64,000 nt of DNA from an uncultured Pirellulaceae bacterium (GCA_938083195.1 CALKCK010000004.1:124001-188000), one strand, 5' to 3'. Shown: positions 1 to 10,395, counted from the first letter of the stretch. Program-made: numbers and translations. The notes: a model not told the origin generated them from the letters alone.

Positions 1-402
1 TCTTCTAAGCGGGCGGTAAACGCAGCACGCTACGAGCAGTTAATGGTCGAAGCAGGGCTTGCTGATCAATTGCTACTGCCGCAAGCCAATACTGACTGCG
101 GTCATGTGTGGAATCAATTTACGATTCGAATCTCTGGCGGTAACCGAGATCAGGTTCGGCAACAGCTCGCGGACATGAATGTAGGCAGCGAGGTTTACTA
201 CCCAGTACCACTGCATCAGCAGGAGTGCTTTGCCTCATTGAAAGAAAACAATGTGGATTTGGTTGAGACAGAACGCGCGGCGGAAGAGGTGTTAAGCCTG
301 CCAATATTTCCTGAATTAACGGCAGCCGAACAGGCTTATGCCGTCAATTGTCTGGCTCAGATTTTGGACGTGGCCGAAATGCCATTGAAGAGGGCGGGCT
401 AA
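1..402 (+). CDS. DegT/DnrJ/EryC1/StrS family aminotransferase, C-terminal fragment (truncated by window start)
   Basis: Frame 1 is open from base 1 (SSKRAVNAARYEQLMVEAG...). The C-terminal motif NQFTIRI...VGSEVYYPVPLHQQECF...LSLPIFPELT is typical of the family. Confidence 0.88.
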   Translation, partial: SSKRAVNAARYEQLMVEAGLADQLLLPQANTDCGHVWNQFTIRISGGNRDQVRQQLADMNVGSEVYYPVPLHQQECFASLKENNVDLVETERAAEEVLSLPIFPELTAAEQAYAVNCLAQILDVAEMPLKRAG

Positions 403-450
403 CAAGTTGCAATCGATTCGATTGTAAATCGAGAAATCTAGCATACGAGA

Positions 451-476
451 AGCGGGAGTTTGCCTCCCGCTTTTTT
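451..476 (+). terminator. Intrinsic terminator downstream of the aminotransferase gene
   Basis: gcgggag-tttgc-ctcccgc stem followed by tttttt. Confidence 0.85.
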
Positions 477-508
477 CGTAGCGTGATTTACCTGAAAACC
501 CTGGGGAT

Positions 509-2755
509 TTACTTTGCCCCTGGCGGCATCTGATTTAAAAAGAAGTTTGTGATTAGATTTTGTAAGTGGACGGTCGTGTTTTCGCCTTCGTTAATTGAAT
601 GTGATCGATTGGGATACGCCATCATTGAAAACTGGCGATCCTGCTTGACCAATTCATTGATTAGCAATTCGACAGTTTGGTAGTGGCAGTTGTCATCTCC
701 TGTCCCGTGAATCACAAGCAAATTTCCGGTTAGGTTTTTCGCGAAATGAATGGGAGATCCTTCTCGGTATCCATCGGGATTGTCTGCGGGGACGTCCATG
801 TAACGTTCTTGGTAAATCGAATCGTAATAGAGCATGTTGGGCACCGGAGCAATTGAGACGCCGGTGTGATAGAGGTCTGGATGTTTGAACATTGCATTGA
901 GGGTCATAGAGCCACCACCGCTCCATCCCCAGACTCCAATTCGTTGACGGTCAATCCAGGGGTATTTTTCGGTGAGCGCTTTGACTGCTGTGGCTTGGTC
1001 CGCAGGTGGAAGGATACCGACTCGTCGGTAAACCGTTTTTCGGAAATCGCGCCCCCTCGGTACGTTGGTGCCGCGATTGTCAATGCTGCAGACGATGTAG
1101 CCTTGTTCGGCCAGCAATCGATGCCACAGGTACCGATTGCCACCCCATTGGTTGGTAACGGTTGTGCCCCAAGGTTCTCCGTAAACGTAGACAATCATTG
1201 GATATTTTAACGCGGGATCAAAGTCCTGAGGTTTCATGATCCAGACATCTAGCGGCGTGCCATCGTCCGCATTGACTCTTGTGAATTCTGATTCGACAGC
1301 CGGGAGTTTCGAAATTTCGGTTCTTGCTTTTTTGTTGCTTATGATTTCGCGAGCGACTTGGTGAGTCGGAAGTTCAATCAACTGCGTTGTGGGTGGTTGA
1401 CCAAATCGAGAGTGAGTGTGGAAGGCAATTTTTCCGTCCGGTGAAATGTCATAACTGTTCCACCCCGAATGCGCGTCGGGGGTAATTCTTTTCGATTTGC
1501 CACCTGCCAACGGAACGGAATAAAGGTACCGATCGGTCGGGCGGTCGGGAGAAGCTATGAAATAGATAAGTTCATCGGTAATTCGAACCAATTGAAACGC
1601 ATCGAAGGGGTCACTCATAATCGGTGTCATTTGGCCACTCACGCGATTGACCCCGTAAACGTGGCGGAAGCCATCTTTTTCGCTGACCCAAAGGATCTGT
1701 TTTCCGCCGTCAAATTCAACATCGTGATCGCATGTTTCCACCCAAGCTTTGTCTGAATCGGTAAACAGAACTTTCGTTGTCCCCGTTGACGCATCGCCGA
1801 TTAGAACCCGGTTTTGGTTTTGCTTGCGATTGAGATGCTGTAATCTGAGTTCATTGTCGTTAATCCAACGGGCTCTTGCGATATAGTTTTCACGAGGATC
1901 CCCAGGGACGTTAAGCCATTGAGTTTTATTTGTGTTCAGATCGACGATTCCAATTCGGACAGCCGAGTTGGTTTGGCCCGGTTTCGTATGCTTGAATTTT
2001 TTCAGGGTAGGGTAGAGCGAATCGGTATTGTTAATCAGCGTAAATTCACCGACCTCAGACGTATCGAATTCCCAAAAAGCAATGCGTTTACTGTCCGGAG
2101 ACCAGCGGAAGCAGTCCTTGAGATCGAACTCTTCTTCGTACACCCAGTCAGAGGTGCCGTTAATGATCTCAGGAGTTCGTTTTGATGTCACCTTTCGCGA
2201 GGCTCCCGTGGCAATCGATTCAACATAAACATCTCCGTCGGACACATAGGCGACACTCTTTGCGTCTGGTGATATTTTCGCGAACATCAATGAAGTCCCG
2301 GGTCGGTCGGTTCCGATTTGCCGAAGAGAACCAGATTTGCGATCCATCAACCAGTAGTCACCCCTGGAATGATGCCTCCAGACCTTGCGCGTGTTGGTGA
2401 AAATTAATGCGATTTCCCGATTGCGAGCCCACTGGTGACTGGCAATGGAGAGAGGTTTTTTCGCTCCGGCAGGAATCAACTGATCAGCAGGAATCAGAAC
2501 TGTTTCTTCGTGAGTCACTGGGTCGACGGCAATTAGGTCGACGGCATTGGAAATCGTCTTGGAATCGCGGTTGGTAACATATTTCGATCCAGACGTTTCC
2601 CAGTTGGGGGAAAACGATTTGGTCGAAAATCGACCGCTCTTGTAAATCGACTCGATCGTGAGCGGCGGAGTTAAATTAGGAGTTTGCGTTTCCTGCCCCA
2701 GAAGAGGGCAGGAAATTAGGGATACTAAAATTGTGAAATAGATTTGGTTACACAT
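509..2755 (-). CDS. S9 family peptidase (dipeptidyl-peptidase IV-like, DPPIV_N plus prolyl oligopeptidase domain), secreted
   Basis: 748 aa; signal-like N-terminus; GVWGWSGGGSMTLNAMFKHPDLY nucleophile motif; C-terminal HGTGDDNCHYQ...NRSHSI catalytic residues. Confidence 0.9.
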   Translation of the reverse strand: MCNQIYFTILVSLISCPLLGQETQTPNLTPPLTIESIYKSGRFSTKSFSPNWETSGSKYVTNRDSKTISNAVDLIAVDPVTHEETVLIPADQLIPAGAKKPLSIASHQWARNREIALIFTNTRKVWRHHSRGDYWLMDRKSGSLRQIGTDRPGTSLMFAKISPDAKSVAYVSDGDVYVESIATGASRKVTSKRTPEIINGTSDWVYEEEFDLKDCFRWSPDSKRIAFWEFDTSEVGEFTLINNTDSLYPTLKKFKHTKPGQTNSAVRIGIVDLNTNKTQWLNVPGDPRENYIARARWINDNELRLQHLNRKQNQNRVLIGDASTGTTKVLFTDSDKAWVETCDHDVEFDGGKQILWVSEKDGFRHVYGVNRVSGQMTPIMSDPFDAFQLVRITDELIYFIASPDRPTDRYLYSVPLAGGKSKRITPDAHSGWNSYDISPDGKIAFHTHSRFGQPPTTQLIELPTHQVAREIISNKKARTEISKLPAVESEFTRVNADDGTPLDVWIMKPQDFDPALKYPMIVYVYGEPWGTTVTNQWGGNRYLWHRLLAEQGYIVCSIDNRGTNVPRGRDFRKTVYRRVGILPPADQATAVKALTEKYPWIDRQRIGVWGWSGGGSMTLNAMFKHPDLYHTGVSIAPVPNMLYYDSIYQERYMDVPADNPDGYREGSPIHFAKNLTGNLLVIHGTGDDNCHYQTVELLINELVKQDRQFSMMAYPNRSHSINEGENTTVHLQNLITNFFLNQMPPGAK

Positions 2756-2903
2756 AACGCTTTAAACCTTGGATTAACTCGAAGTTAAAGGGACGTTTAA
2801 ATAAAAAAAGACGAGTTCAAAAGAGTTCAGTTTTAGGCTTTAAATTCGGGTCCTTAAATGGGGACTTTGCAAGCCGTATGAATCCATCGGGGTGATCGAC
2901 AGG

Positions 2904-3656
2904 TTAAGCCCACCAGCCTCCGTTGATATGAATTGTTTGGCCGGTGACGTACGAGGATAAATCACTAGCGAGGAATAGGACAACATCGCCGATTTCTCGT
3001 GGTTCAGCAAATCTACCTAAGGGAACCATTTTAATCATTGCCTGACGATTATCCTCGGGGATTGACTTGCCCATTTCGGTATCTACGACACCAGGAGCGA
3101 CCGCGTTCACGCGTATTTTTTGCCTCGCTAATTCCTTGCTCAAGACTTTCGTAAAGGTGATCACGCCTGCCTTGGCGGACGCGTAGTTTGCTTGGCCAAA
3201 AAAACCAGTAACGGCTGAGAGAGAAGCCACATTGATGATGGACGCACCTTCATTGAGACTGTCCATGACCGCCTTGCAACAATTAAAAACACCGGTCAGA
3301 TTTGTATCGATAACATCCGACCACTCCGAATGGGTCATCTTTTTAAAGCTGCGATCTCGTAAAATTCCAGCGTTGTTGACGAGAATGTCGACGCCTCCAA
3401 AGCGGGCGGTTATTTCGGAGCACATGTTGGCAAGTTGTTCTGGATCGCGGACGTCAGCGGGAAGTGCGAGGCACCGATCGCCGAGAGAGTCGCACGCAGA
3501 TTGGGCAATTTTTTCATTATTGCCGTCGTCGTCGGGGAAGTAATTGAGGATGACATTAGCACCGGCTTCAAAAAGTGAAGTTGCGGTGGCAAGGCCAATC
3601 CCTTGACCACCCCCAGTTACGATCGCTGTTTTTCCTGTCAGGTCGATGTTGCGCAT
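2904..3656 (-). CDS. SDR family oxidoreductase, 3-oxoacyl-ACP reductase (FabG)-like
   Basis: TGGGQGIG, NNAG, YASAKAG motifs. Start placed at MRNIDLTGK; the ORF track extends further upstream to 3782. Confidence 0.9.
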   Translation of the reverse strand: MRNIDLTGKTAIVTGGGQGIGLATATSLFEAGANVILNYFPDDDGNNEKIAQSACDSLGDRCLALPADVRDPEQLANMCSEITARFGGVDILVNNAGILRDRSFKKMTHSEWSDVIDTNLTGVFNCCKAVMDSLNEGASIINVASLSAVTGFFGQANYASAKAGVITFTKVLSKELARQKIRVNAVAPGVVDTEMGKSIPEDNRQAMIKMVPLGRFAEPREIGDVVLFLASDLSSYVTGQTIHINGGWWA

Positions 3657-3717
3657 TGTGTTGTCCCGTAAATTTTCCCGTTGATCGAGATTCAGTAGTG
3701 GTATTGGTAGTTGATCG

Positions 3718-3753
3718 GTGTTCGATCGGTAAGTGGTGTTCGATCGGTAAGTG
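3718..3753. repeat. Perfect tandem duplication of an 18-bp unit (gtgttcgatcggtaagtg x2)
   Basis: Two identical adjacent copies at 3718-3735 and 3736-3753, in the gap between the enoyl-CoA hydratase stop and the SDR start. Confidence 0.9.
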
Positions 3754-3763
3754 TAAGGCGACG

Positions 3764-4555
3764 CTAATCTTTGGGGTTCCAAGCCGGCTGGCGTTTCTCA
3801 ATAAAGGCAGCGAGCCCTTCGCGAGCGTCCTCGGTTTCACGAGCAGAGGCAGATACCTGAATCGAGTGTGAGAGTTGCTGTTCGAGGTTGAAGGGAAGGC
3901 AGTTTTGCAAGTGAGACTTGGTGATCGCCAATGCTGAGCGCGACCCAGTCAGGATGGCGTTGATAAGTTTGGCAGCTCGATCGTTTAGTTCGTCCAAAGC
4001 GGTGACGTCATAAACCAGGCCAACTTCGAAGGCTCGATTGGCATTCATTCGTTCTCCGCTGAGCAGCAAGTGATTCGCTACGCCCGGTGCGACACGGAAA
4101 TTGAGAAACGGTGTTACGATTGCTGCGGTAATGCCGCGAGCAGGTTCGGGCAGCATGAAGAAAGACGAGGTTGAGGCCAGAATGAAATCGCATGCGAGAA
4201 CCATGCCGACTCCCCCAGCGAGGGTTGGTCCTTGCATCACAGCAATGGTTGGTACTTGAATTTCAAAAATTGCCTGAAGACAACTGGCATAGACTTCGGA
4301 ATCCTTTTGCCATTCTGCTTGACCATCTTCTGAATTCGCGCGGTCTTGCATTTCACCGAGATCCATTCCAGCGCAAAAAACAGAACCTTCTGCTCTAAGT
4401 ACGACCAGACGAAGTGATTCATCTTGGGCAAGCATGTCAAAGCCGGCATGGAGTTGCTGAATCATATCCCGTGTCAACGCATTTCGTTTATCCGGACGGT
4501 TTAAAACAACCTGTCCAATTCCATCTTCGATGGATGTCTCTACAAAGGTTTCCAT
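3764..4555 (-). CDS. Enoyl-CoA hydratase/isomerase family protein
   Basis: 263 aa; LNRPDKRNALT, GSVFCAGMDL, GPTLAGGVGMVLACDF crotonase motifs. Confidence 0.92.
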   Translation of the reverse strand: METFVETSIEDGIGQVVLNRPDKRNALTRDMIQQLHAGFDMLAQDESLRLVVLRAEGSVFCAGMDLGEMQDRANSEDGQAEWQKDSEVYASCLQAIFEIQVPTIAVMQGPTLAGGVGMVLACDFILASTSSFFMLPEPARGITAAIVTPFLNFRVAPGVANHLLLSGERMNANRAFEVGLVYDVTALDELNDRAAKLINAILTGSRSALAITKSHLQNCLPFNLEQQLSHSIQVSASARETEDAREGLAAFIEKRQPAWNPKD

Positions 4556-4699
4556 ATCGTGGCTCTTGGGTTGCCTGAGAAGATTTATTTTTAGCTTTTG
4601 ATGAGATCTAACATAGTGACGTGACGGCGTCTCGTCGATACTCTGCCGTTCAGGTAGACTTGAGAAAAAGTTTTCTTAATTGATAAGGGACGTCCAGCG

Positions 4700-6082
4700 A
4701 TGGCAGATCAAGAATTGCAAAAAGATAAAGTTTTGATTGCAAACGGGCAGGGTTTTTGGGGCGACAGTATCCTGGGACCGGTTCGACTGGTTAACGAGGG
4801 GCCTCTCGATTACCTGACGCTTGATTATCTAGCTGAGGTCACGATGAGCATCATGCAGAAGCTCAAGAGCCGTGACCCACAGAAAGGTTATGCGACAGAT
4901 TTTGTTGAAATGTGCCGGCGCGTTTTACCGCTGTGTCATGAAAAGGGGATCAAAATCATTGCCAATGCGGGCGGGGTAAACCCTGTGGCTTGCCGGGAAG
5001 CGCTTGCCGCTGTGATTCGTGAGCAGGGTCTGACCGGCATGAAAATTGGAATCGTCGAAGGTGATGATATCCTTGACGATTTGAGTTCTCTGATTGATGG
5101 CGGCGAAGAATTTCAAAATATGGATAACGGCAAGCCATTGAAGCCTTATCTCGATCAAGTAAAAACTGCCAACGTTTACATTGGAGCCGAGCCGATTGTC
5201 GAAGCCCTCAAGCAAGGGGCAGATATTGTTATTACCGGCAGGGCTACGGACCCCTCAATTGTTCTCGCTCCGATGATGTTCGAGTTTGGATGGACGATGG
5301 AGGATATGGATCGTTTGGCGGCAGGAACAATTGCAGGGCATATCGTCGAGTGTGGTGCACAATGCACTGGTGGAAATTTCGTTCATTGGAAAGAAATTCC
5401 CGATATGGCTCGAATCGGCTACCCGGTGATCGAAGCTCGGTCGGATGGTAGTTTTGCGGTGACGAAACACGAGGGAACAGGTGGGCGTGTTTCGGTTGAA
5501 ACCGTGACCTCTCAGTTGGTTTACGAAATGAGCGATCCAGCAAATTATATCACGCCTGATTGCGTTGCTGACTTTACTTCGATTCAGTTGCGTCAGGACG
5601 GAGAGGATCGCGTAGAGATCAGCGGGATTACTGGTCAGCCCGCCACCGATACCTACAAAGTCTCCATTTCGTTTCATGAAGGATACAAGATCATCAGTCA
5701 ACTAACGGTGGCAGGCCCAGACGCGGTTGAGAAAGCGAAACTTTGTGCTGACATTGTTTTTGAGCGTGTGGCAATGGACGGTGTGACATTCACCGATGAA
5801 GAGAAGTTTGTTGAGATTGTGGGAACTAACGTGTGTCATCAGGGCATTGTGGAAGCTCCCGAAGATCCAGCAGAGGTAATCCTTCGCATTGGTGCGAGAA
5901 GTGAAGATCGGTCCAAGTTAGATCGACTGGGTATGGAAATTGTACCCTTGGTGACAAGTGGTCCTCCAGGAGTAACTGGTTTCGCCGGCGGCCGACCGAA
6001 AGCAACTGAGATTATTAGTTACTGGCCGGCTTTGTTAAGCAAAGGGAAAATCAAGACCCGGGTTTCGGTCGAAGAAGTATAG
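4700..6082 (+). CDS. Acyclic terpene utilization AtuA-like family protein (DUF1446)
   Basis: 460 aa; N-terminal NGQGFWGDS, IIANAGGVNP, DIVITGRATDPS, ECGAQCTGGNF motifs. Confidence 0.85.
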   Translation: MADQELQKDKVLIANGQGFWGDSILGPVRLVNEGPLDYLTLDYLAEVTMSIMQKLKSRDPQKGYATDFVEMCRRVLPLCHEKGIKIIANAGGVNPVACREALAAVIREQGLTGMKIGIVEGDDILDDLSSLIDGGEEFQNMDNGKPLKPYLDQVKTANVYIGAEPIVEALKQGADIVITGRATDPSIVLAPMMFEFGWTMEDMDRLAAGTIAGHIVECGAQCTGGNFVHWKEIPDMARIGYPVIEARSDGSFAVTKHEGTGGRVSVETVTSQLVYEMSDPANYITPDCVADFTSIQLRQDGEDRVEISGITGQPATDTYKVSISFHEGYKIISQLTVAGPDAVEKAKLCADIVFERVAMDGVTFTDEEKFVEIVGTNVCHQGIVEAPEDPAEVILRIGARSEDRSKLDRLGMEIVPLVTSGPPGVTGFAGGRPKATEIISYWPALLSKGKIKTRVSVEEV

Positions 6083-6157
6083 GTTGCTAACTGTTTTGCC
6101 GGAAACCAGCGATGATTAAATTCAGCGTCGCTGTGATGGTAACCCTTTGGTAGTCGG

Positions 6158-8035
6158 TTAGAACTTGCGTAAGCTTGTTTTTACGACCCCCTGCTCTTCA
6201 TTGTTAACTTGCATTTCGGTGATTTTCCATGCGTCATCTTTGAGCTGGATTTTAAAGTTGGCATCGTATTTGTTTTCGCGTTCATGAATGTGTCCCCAGT
6301 GTTCAATGGTGCCAATAAGGTTCCATTTGCAGGCATAGTCAAATTCCGGGAGCTCGTCGTCAGGATTGATTGCGCTTCTTGATTTTTGACCTTCGAGTAA
6401 ATTAACCTCGTTTACGCGGGCAATGGCTCCCCCTTGTTCTTTGACTTTGAGGCTTTGGTTAATGTCGAGATAGAGCTGTCGAAGGAGTTCGCCATCGACA
6501 CTCTTGGATAGGGCGTCGTAAACATCACTTTCGTTTTGGTAATCGAAAGCGCGGAACATGTTCTTGTGAAGTTGCGCAAAAACTTGGGTTGCATCTTCAT
6601 TTGACAACTCAAATTTTGGTTTTTCAGCCAAAGGATTAGGGAGCTCCACCGGTAGAAAGCGGAACAAGGTGAGCCCAATTATCACGAGTACAGCTCCGGC
6701 AATCGAGGCCTTTCTTAAATTTAATTTGAATGTAAAGCTAACGACAAGCAGCAGTAGTGCTAAGGCAACGAAAACTGTCGTGACGACTGGAAGCCGAATC
6801 ACGGAAGGCTTGAGTGACTCCAGGTCGACGGTAGAGGAAACATCGACAATGGCAGGCAGTGGCTTACGCTCTGGGGCAATCCATTGAAAGGTGTTGTTTT
6901 CTAAGAACATGGAGAATTGAGTTTTTTCAATTTTGTCATAGGCAAATACAACCGTGTCAACTGACTTGATCGCGTTGTTAAATTTATCCCAGGTAACTTC
7001 GACTTCGGTTGGAGCCCCTTTAGTGCTGTAGGACATAATGACTCCGACCCTTCCGTTGGCCATGCTGATTTTTCGTTTTTCTGCTTGGACGGCGAAATCT
7101 CGAAGGTCGAGTCCATAGAAATCAACGCGATCAAAAACAGGCTGTACTTCGACAGAATCGATAAGCACTGGGTTGCCAATTGAGAAAAAGGTTTCGATTT
7201 TTTTTGCCGCAGCTGCTTGTTCATCTATATCCAGAAAACTCTCGTCTCTTCGTTCAATCTCCATCAACGTAGCAAGAGTTGCCAACGGAATCAGGACTTC
7301 GTGTCGCACTTCGTGGGTTGTAATATAAATGAATGAATAAACGCTACTGTAGCTGGTAATACCAAGATTCTTTTCGCGTTGCTCTTCGAACCAAACTTCC
7401 CACTCTTTTTCCGAGGCATCCGTAGAGAGGATTGGCTTGTCCCAGTCAAAGCGAAAGGTTTCCGGTGCTCCGGGTTTCATCATGTGCATGTACGGCGTGT
7501 CCGAGCCGGCTTGTTTTAAAAGAATTTTTAGCTCGGACGGTAACAACGCCCCCTCAGCCACCATGTTTTGTTGAACGGTAATGAACTCTGGCGGTTCGTC
7601 GTATTTAAATTCAATTTCAAATCCCATTGGGTAGTTCATCAACATCCCAGCTTTAATTCCCTCTTCCGGAATTTCAATATCAATGATTTCAGTAACCTTA
7701 GGTTTGAATAGATTCCCGTTGGCATCGCGGATGGTGATTCGTTCAGCGAGGTATTCGGCGTGATCTTTGGTGGCATCGAGTAATTCGTCGCTATCGTAAA
7801 ACCCATTTTCAAGTGCTTCGACACCTTGCAGTAACTCAAGATCTTCGGCAAAGCATTTGAGTCTCATGGTTGTTTGGGCGCGATTGACGTAGATGTCGGC
7901 TTCTACCACGGAGACCGGATGAGCAGTCCGCAGGGAGAGAGTCGAAATTGGGGATTCTGCTTGGGAGTCGTTAACCCAAAGGATAGCGAGAAAAGTAACT
8001 GTTACCGACAGAACCAAAAGAGATGGGTATTTCAT
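6158..8035 (-). CDS. Hypothetical exported/membrane protein, two central TM helices and a soluble C-terminal domain
   Basis: Signal peptide MKYPSLLVLSVTVTFLAILWVNDSQA at the chosen start; hydrophobic segments VVTTVFVALALLLLVVSF and AGAVLVIIGLTLFRFL; family not recognised. Confidence 0.75.
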   Translation of the reverse strand: MKYPSLLVLSVTVTFLAILWVNDSQAESPISTLSLRTAHPVSVVEADIYVNRAQTTMRLKCFAEDLELLQGVEALENGFYDSDELLDATKDHAEYLAERITIRDANGNLFKPKVTEIIDIEIPEEGIKAGMLMNYPMGFEIEFKYDEPPEFITVQQNMVAEGALLPSELKILLKQAGSDTPYMHMMKPGAPETFRFDWDKPILSTDASEKEWEVWFEEQREKNLGITSYSSVYSFIYITTHEVRHEVLIPLATLATLMEIERRDESFLDIDEQAAAAKKIETFFSIGNPVLIDSVEVQPVFDRVDFYGLDLRDFAVQAEKRKISMANGRVGVIMSYSTKGAPTEVEVTWDKFNNAIKSVDTVVFAYDKIEKTQFSMFLENNTFQWIAPERKPLPAIVDVSSTVDLESLKPSVIRLPVVTTVFVALALLLLVVSFTFKLNLRKASIAGAVLVIIGLTLFRFLPVELPNPLAEKPKFELSNEDATQVFAQLHKNMFRAFDYQNESDVYDALSKSVDGELLRQLYLDINQSLKVKEQGGAIARVNEVNLLEGQKSRSAINPDDELPEFDYACKWNLIGTIEHWGHIHERENKYDANFKIQLKDDAWKITEMQVNNEEQGVVKTSLRKF

Positions 8036-8299
8036 CGATTTATTGCGATTTATGATTTGGGAGGGGGATAAGATCGCATCTGACTTTAGATTAATGCGAC
8101 CGACCCTATAAGCATACCTTCTCGAGATTGAGTTCGGCAAACGGTGAATGGCATTGCTGGGTAGATGGTGTGTCACTTTTCACATGAACTTACTGAACAT
8201 GTGCGATAGTCCGATTGCAGAGAATGCGTTTTTCTGTGAGATTTATTGGTTTGCGGGGTTCTTTCTTAGCCTCCCCAATCCTCCATTGCCTAAAAAGTC

Positions 8300-10255
8300 A
8301 TGAATCCACTATCTGAAATACGCGCTCGATTTTCCACGACTCTCTCTGGAATGGTAGAAGATCCCGCTAATTTGCTTTCCATGATTCGCCCCGCTGGCGA
8401 TTCAAAATTTGGGGATTACCAAGCAAATTGTGCAATGCCACTCGGAAAACAATTGAGTAAGTCACCGCGAGAGATTGCGAGTGAAATTTGCGAGAGTGTC
8501 CAATTAGATGGCTTGTGTCAAAAAATTGAGATTGCTGGTCCAGGGTTTATTAACCTGACCATCGATGATGATTGGCTGAAGAACGGATTAACTGCTGCTT
8601 TGGTTAATGAGCGGTTAGGTGTGACTCAAGTCAGCGAACCAAAAACATTCGTGATTGACTACTCATCGCCGAATGTTGCCAAGCCGATGCATGTAGGGCA
8701 TGTCCGATCCACCTTCATTGGCGATGCGATCTCCAAAGTTTTACGATTCGTTGGTCACACGGCTATTTCTGATAATCATCTTGGGGATTGGGGAACTCAA
8801 TTTGGAATGATCATTTATGGGTATAAGCATTTTCTCGAGGAAGGTGCTTATCAACAGGAGCCAGTTGCTGAATTGGGGCGTTTGTACAAATACGTTCGCA
8901 AGTTGATGGATTATCACGCTGCTGTAAAACGCTTGCCGGAATTAGAGGCAGCGCAGGAGGAATTAAAAAGCAAACAAGCTGATCTCGAGTCAACCGATTC
9001 GGAGGGTGATAAAAAAGCGGAAAAGCAACTTAAGAAACAGCTAAGGCAGTTGAGATCAAAAATTGAAGATCAGGCTCAGGCGGTTGTCGAGCTTAAGGCC
9101 AAGATTTCGGAAGTGGATGGCGACGCTGGATTGGCTAGAGATGCTTCCGCACATCCAAATATCACTCTAAATGCCCAGCTTGAAACGGCAGCACTGCATG
9201 AAGGGGATGCAACCAACCAAGGGCTTTGGGAAAAGTTCTTGCCACTTTGTCGGGAGGATATGCAGAAGATCTACGACCGGTTGGATATAGAATTTGACTA
9301 TGAATTAGGTGAGAGCTTCTATCACAATGAGCTGGCTAATGTTGTCAGCGACCTGACGGACAAAGGCTATACGAAAGAGAGTGACGGCGCAATCTGCGTC
9401 TTTCTTGACAACCATAATGCCCCGATGATCATTCAAAAACGGGATGGTGCCTATTTATATTCCACGACAGATTTGGCAACCATCAAATACAGGATGGAAA
9501 AATGGAATGCCGATGCATGTCTATACGTCGTTGACCATCGGCAATCAGAGCATTTTGAAAAACTGTTCGACGTTGCCAGACTCTGGGGATTTGGCGAAGT
9601 TGAATTGGCCCATGTGGCTTTTGGGACGGTCATGGGACCTGATGGAAAGCCTTATAAAACTCGATCTGGAGATACGGTTGGGTTGTCGGGATTGCTGGAT
9701 GAAGCGGAAAGCCGAGCGTTGGAAATTGCGACGAATCAGAATCCAGAGTTGACCGAAGATCGGCACCGTGAAATTGCCAATGTGATTGGGATTGGTGGCT
9801 TAAAATATGCGGATTTATCTCACAATCGCGGTTCCGATTACGAGTTTAGTTATGAGAAAATGCTTGCTCTGCGGGGGAACACGGCGACTTATCTGCAATA
9901 CAGCTATGCGAGAGTGCAGGGGATACTTCGACGCACCGAAGCGGACGTGGAGTCCATTCGCACCAATCCAGGCGAATTTATTTTTGAAAACGCGGTGGAG
10001 CGGCAATTGGGTCTGAAATTGATTCGATTTGGCGAAGCACTCGATGAAGTCTTGGTGGAGTATAAGCCAAATGTTTTGTGCAATTACCTATTCGAGCTAT
10101 CTCAACTGTTTGCACAATTTTTCGACAAATGTTCCGTAAAAGACGCAAATTCAGAAGACTTAAAGAAGAGTCGTTTGCAACTTTGCGATCTGACGGCTCG
10201 CACGATCCGAGGCGGGCTGGAATTGCTCGGAATCGGCGTTCTGGACAAGATGTAG
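8300..10255 (+). CDS. argS: Arginyl-tRNA synthetase
   Basis: 651 aa; HVGHVRST (HIGH) motif; DNHLGDWGTQFGM; C-terminal anticodon-binding DALR-like domain; extra coiled-coil segment in the middle. Confidence 0.96.
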   Translation: MNPLSEIRARFSTTLSGMVEDPANLLSMIRPAGDSKFGDYQANCAMPLGKQLSKSPREIASEICESVQLDGLCQKIEIAGPGFINLTIDDDWLKNGLTAALVNERLGVTQVSEPKTFVIDYSSPNVAKPMHVGHVRSTFIGDAISKVLRFVGHTAISDNHLGDWGTQFGMIIYGYKHFLEEGAYQQEPVAELGRLYKYVRKLMDYHAAVKRLPELEAAQEELKSKQADLESTDSEGDKKAEKQLKKQLRQLRSKIEDQAQAVVELKAKISEVDGDAGLARDASAHPNITLNAQLETAALHEGDATNQGLWEKFLPLCREDMQKIYDRLDIEFDYELGESFYHNELANVVSDLTDKGYTKESDGAICVFLDNHNAPMIIQKRDGAYLYSTTDLATIKYRMEKWNADACLYVVDHRQSEHFEKLFDVARLWGFGEVELAHVAFGTVMGPDGKPYKTRSGDTVGLSGLLDEAESRALEIATNQNPELTEDRHREIANVIGIGGLKYADLSHNRGSDYEFSYEKMLALRGNTATYLQYSYARVQGILRRTEADVESIRTNPGEFIFENAVERQLGLKLIRFGEALDEVLVEYKPNVLCNYLFELSQLFAQFFDKCSVKDANSEDLKKSRLQLCDLTARTIRGGLELLGIGVLDKM

Positions 10256-10395
10256 AATCGTGGTGGTTTCCAAGGTGTGCGATTTTGTAGAGGCAGCCTA
10301 AGAAGGCGGATAGATTTCTTTCACTCTATCTTGGAAAGCTGGTCAAACCGTTTACGATAGTGTTCCATGGTTCAGCCACACACATGGTATAAGCA

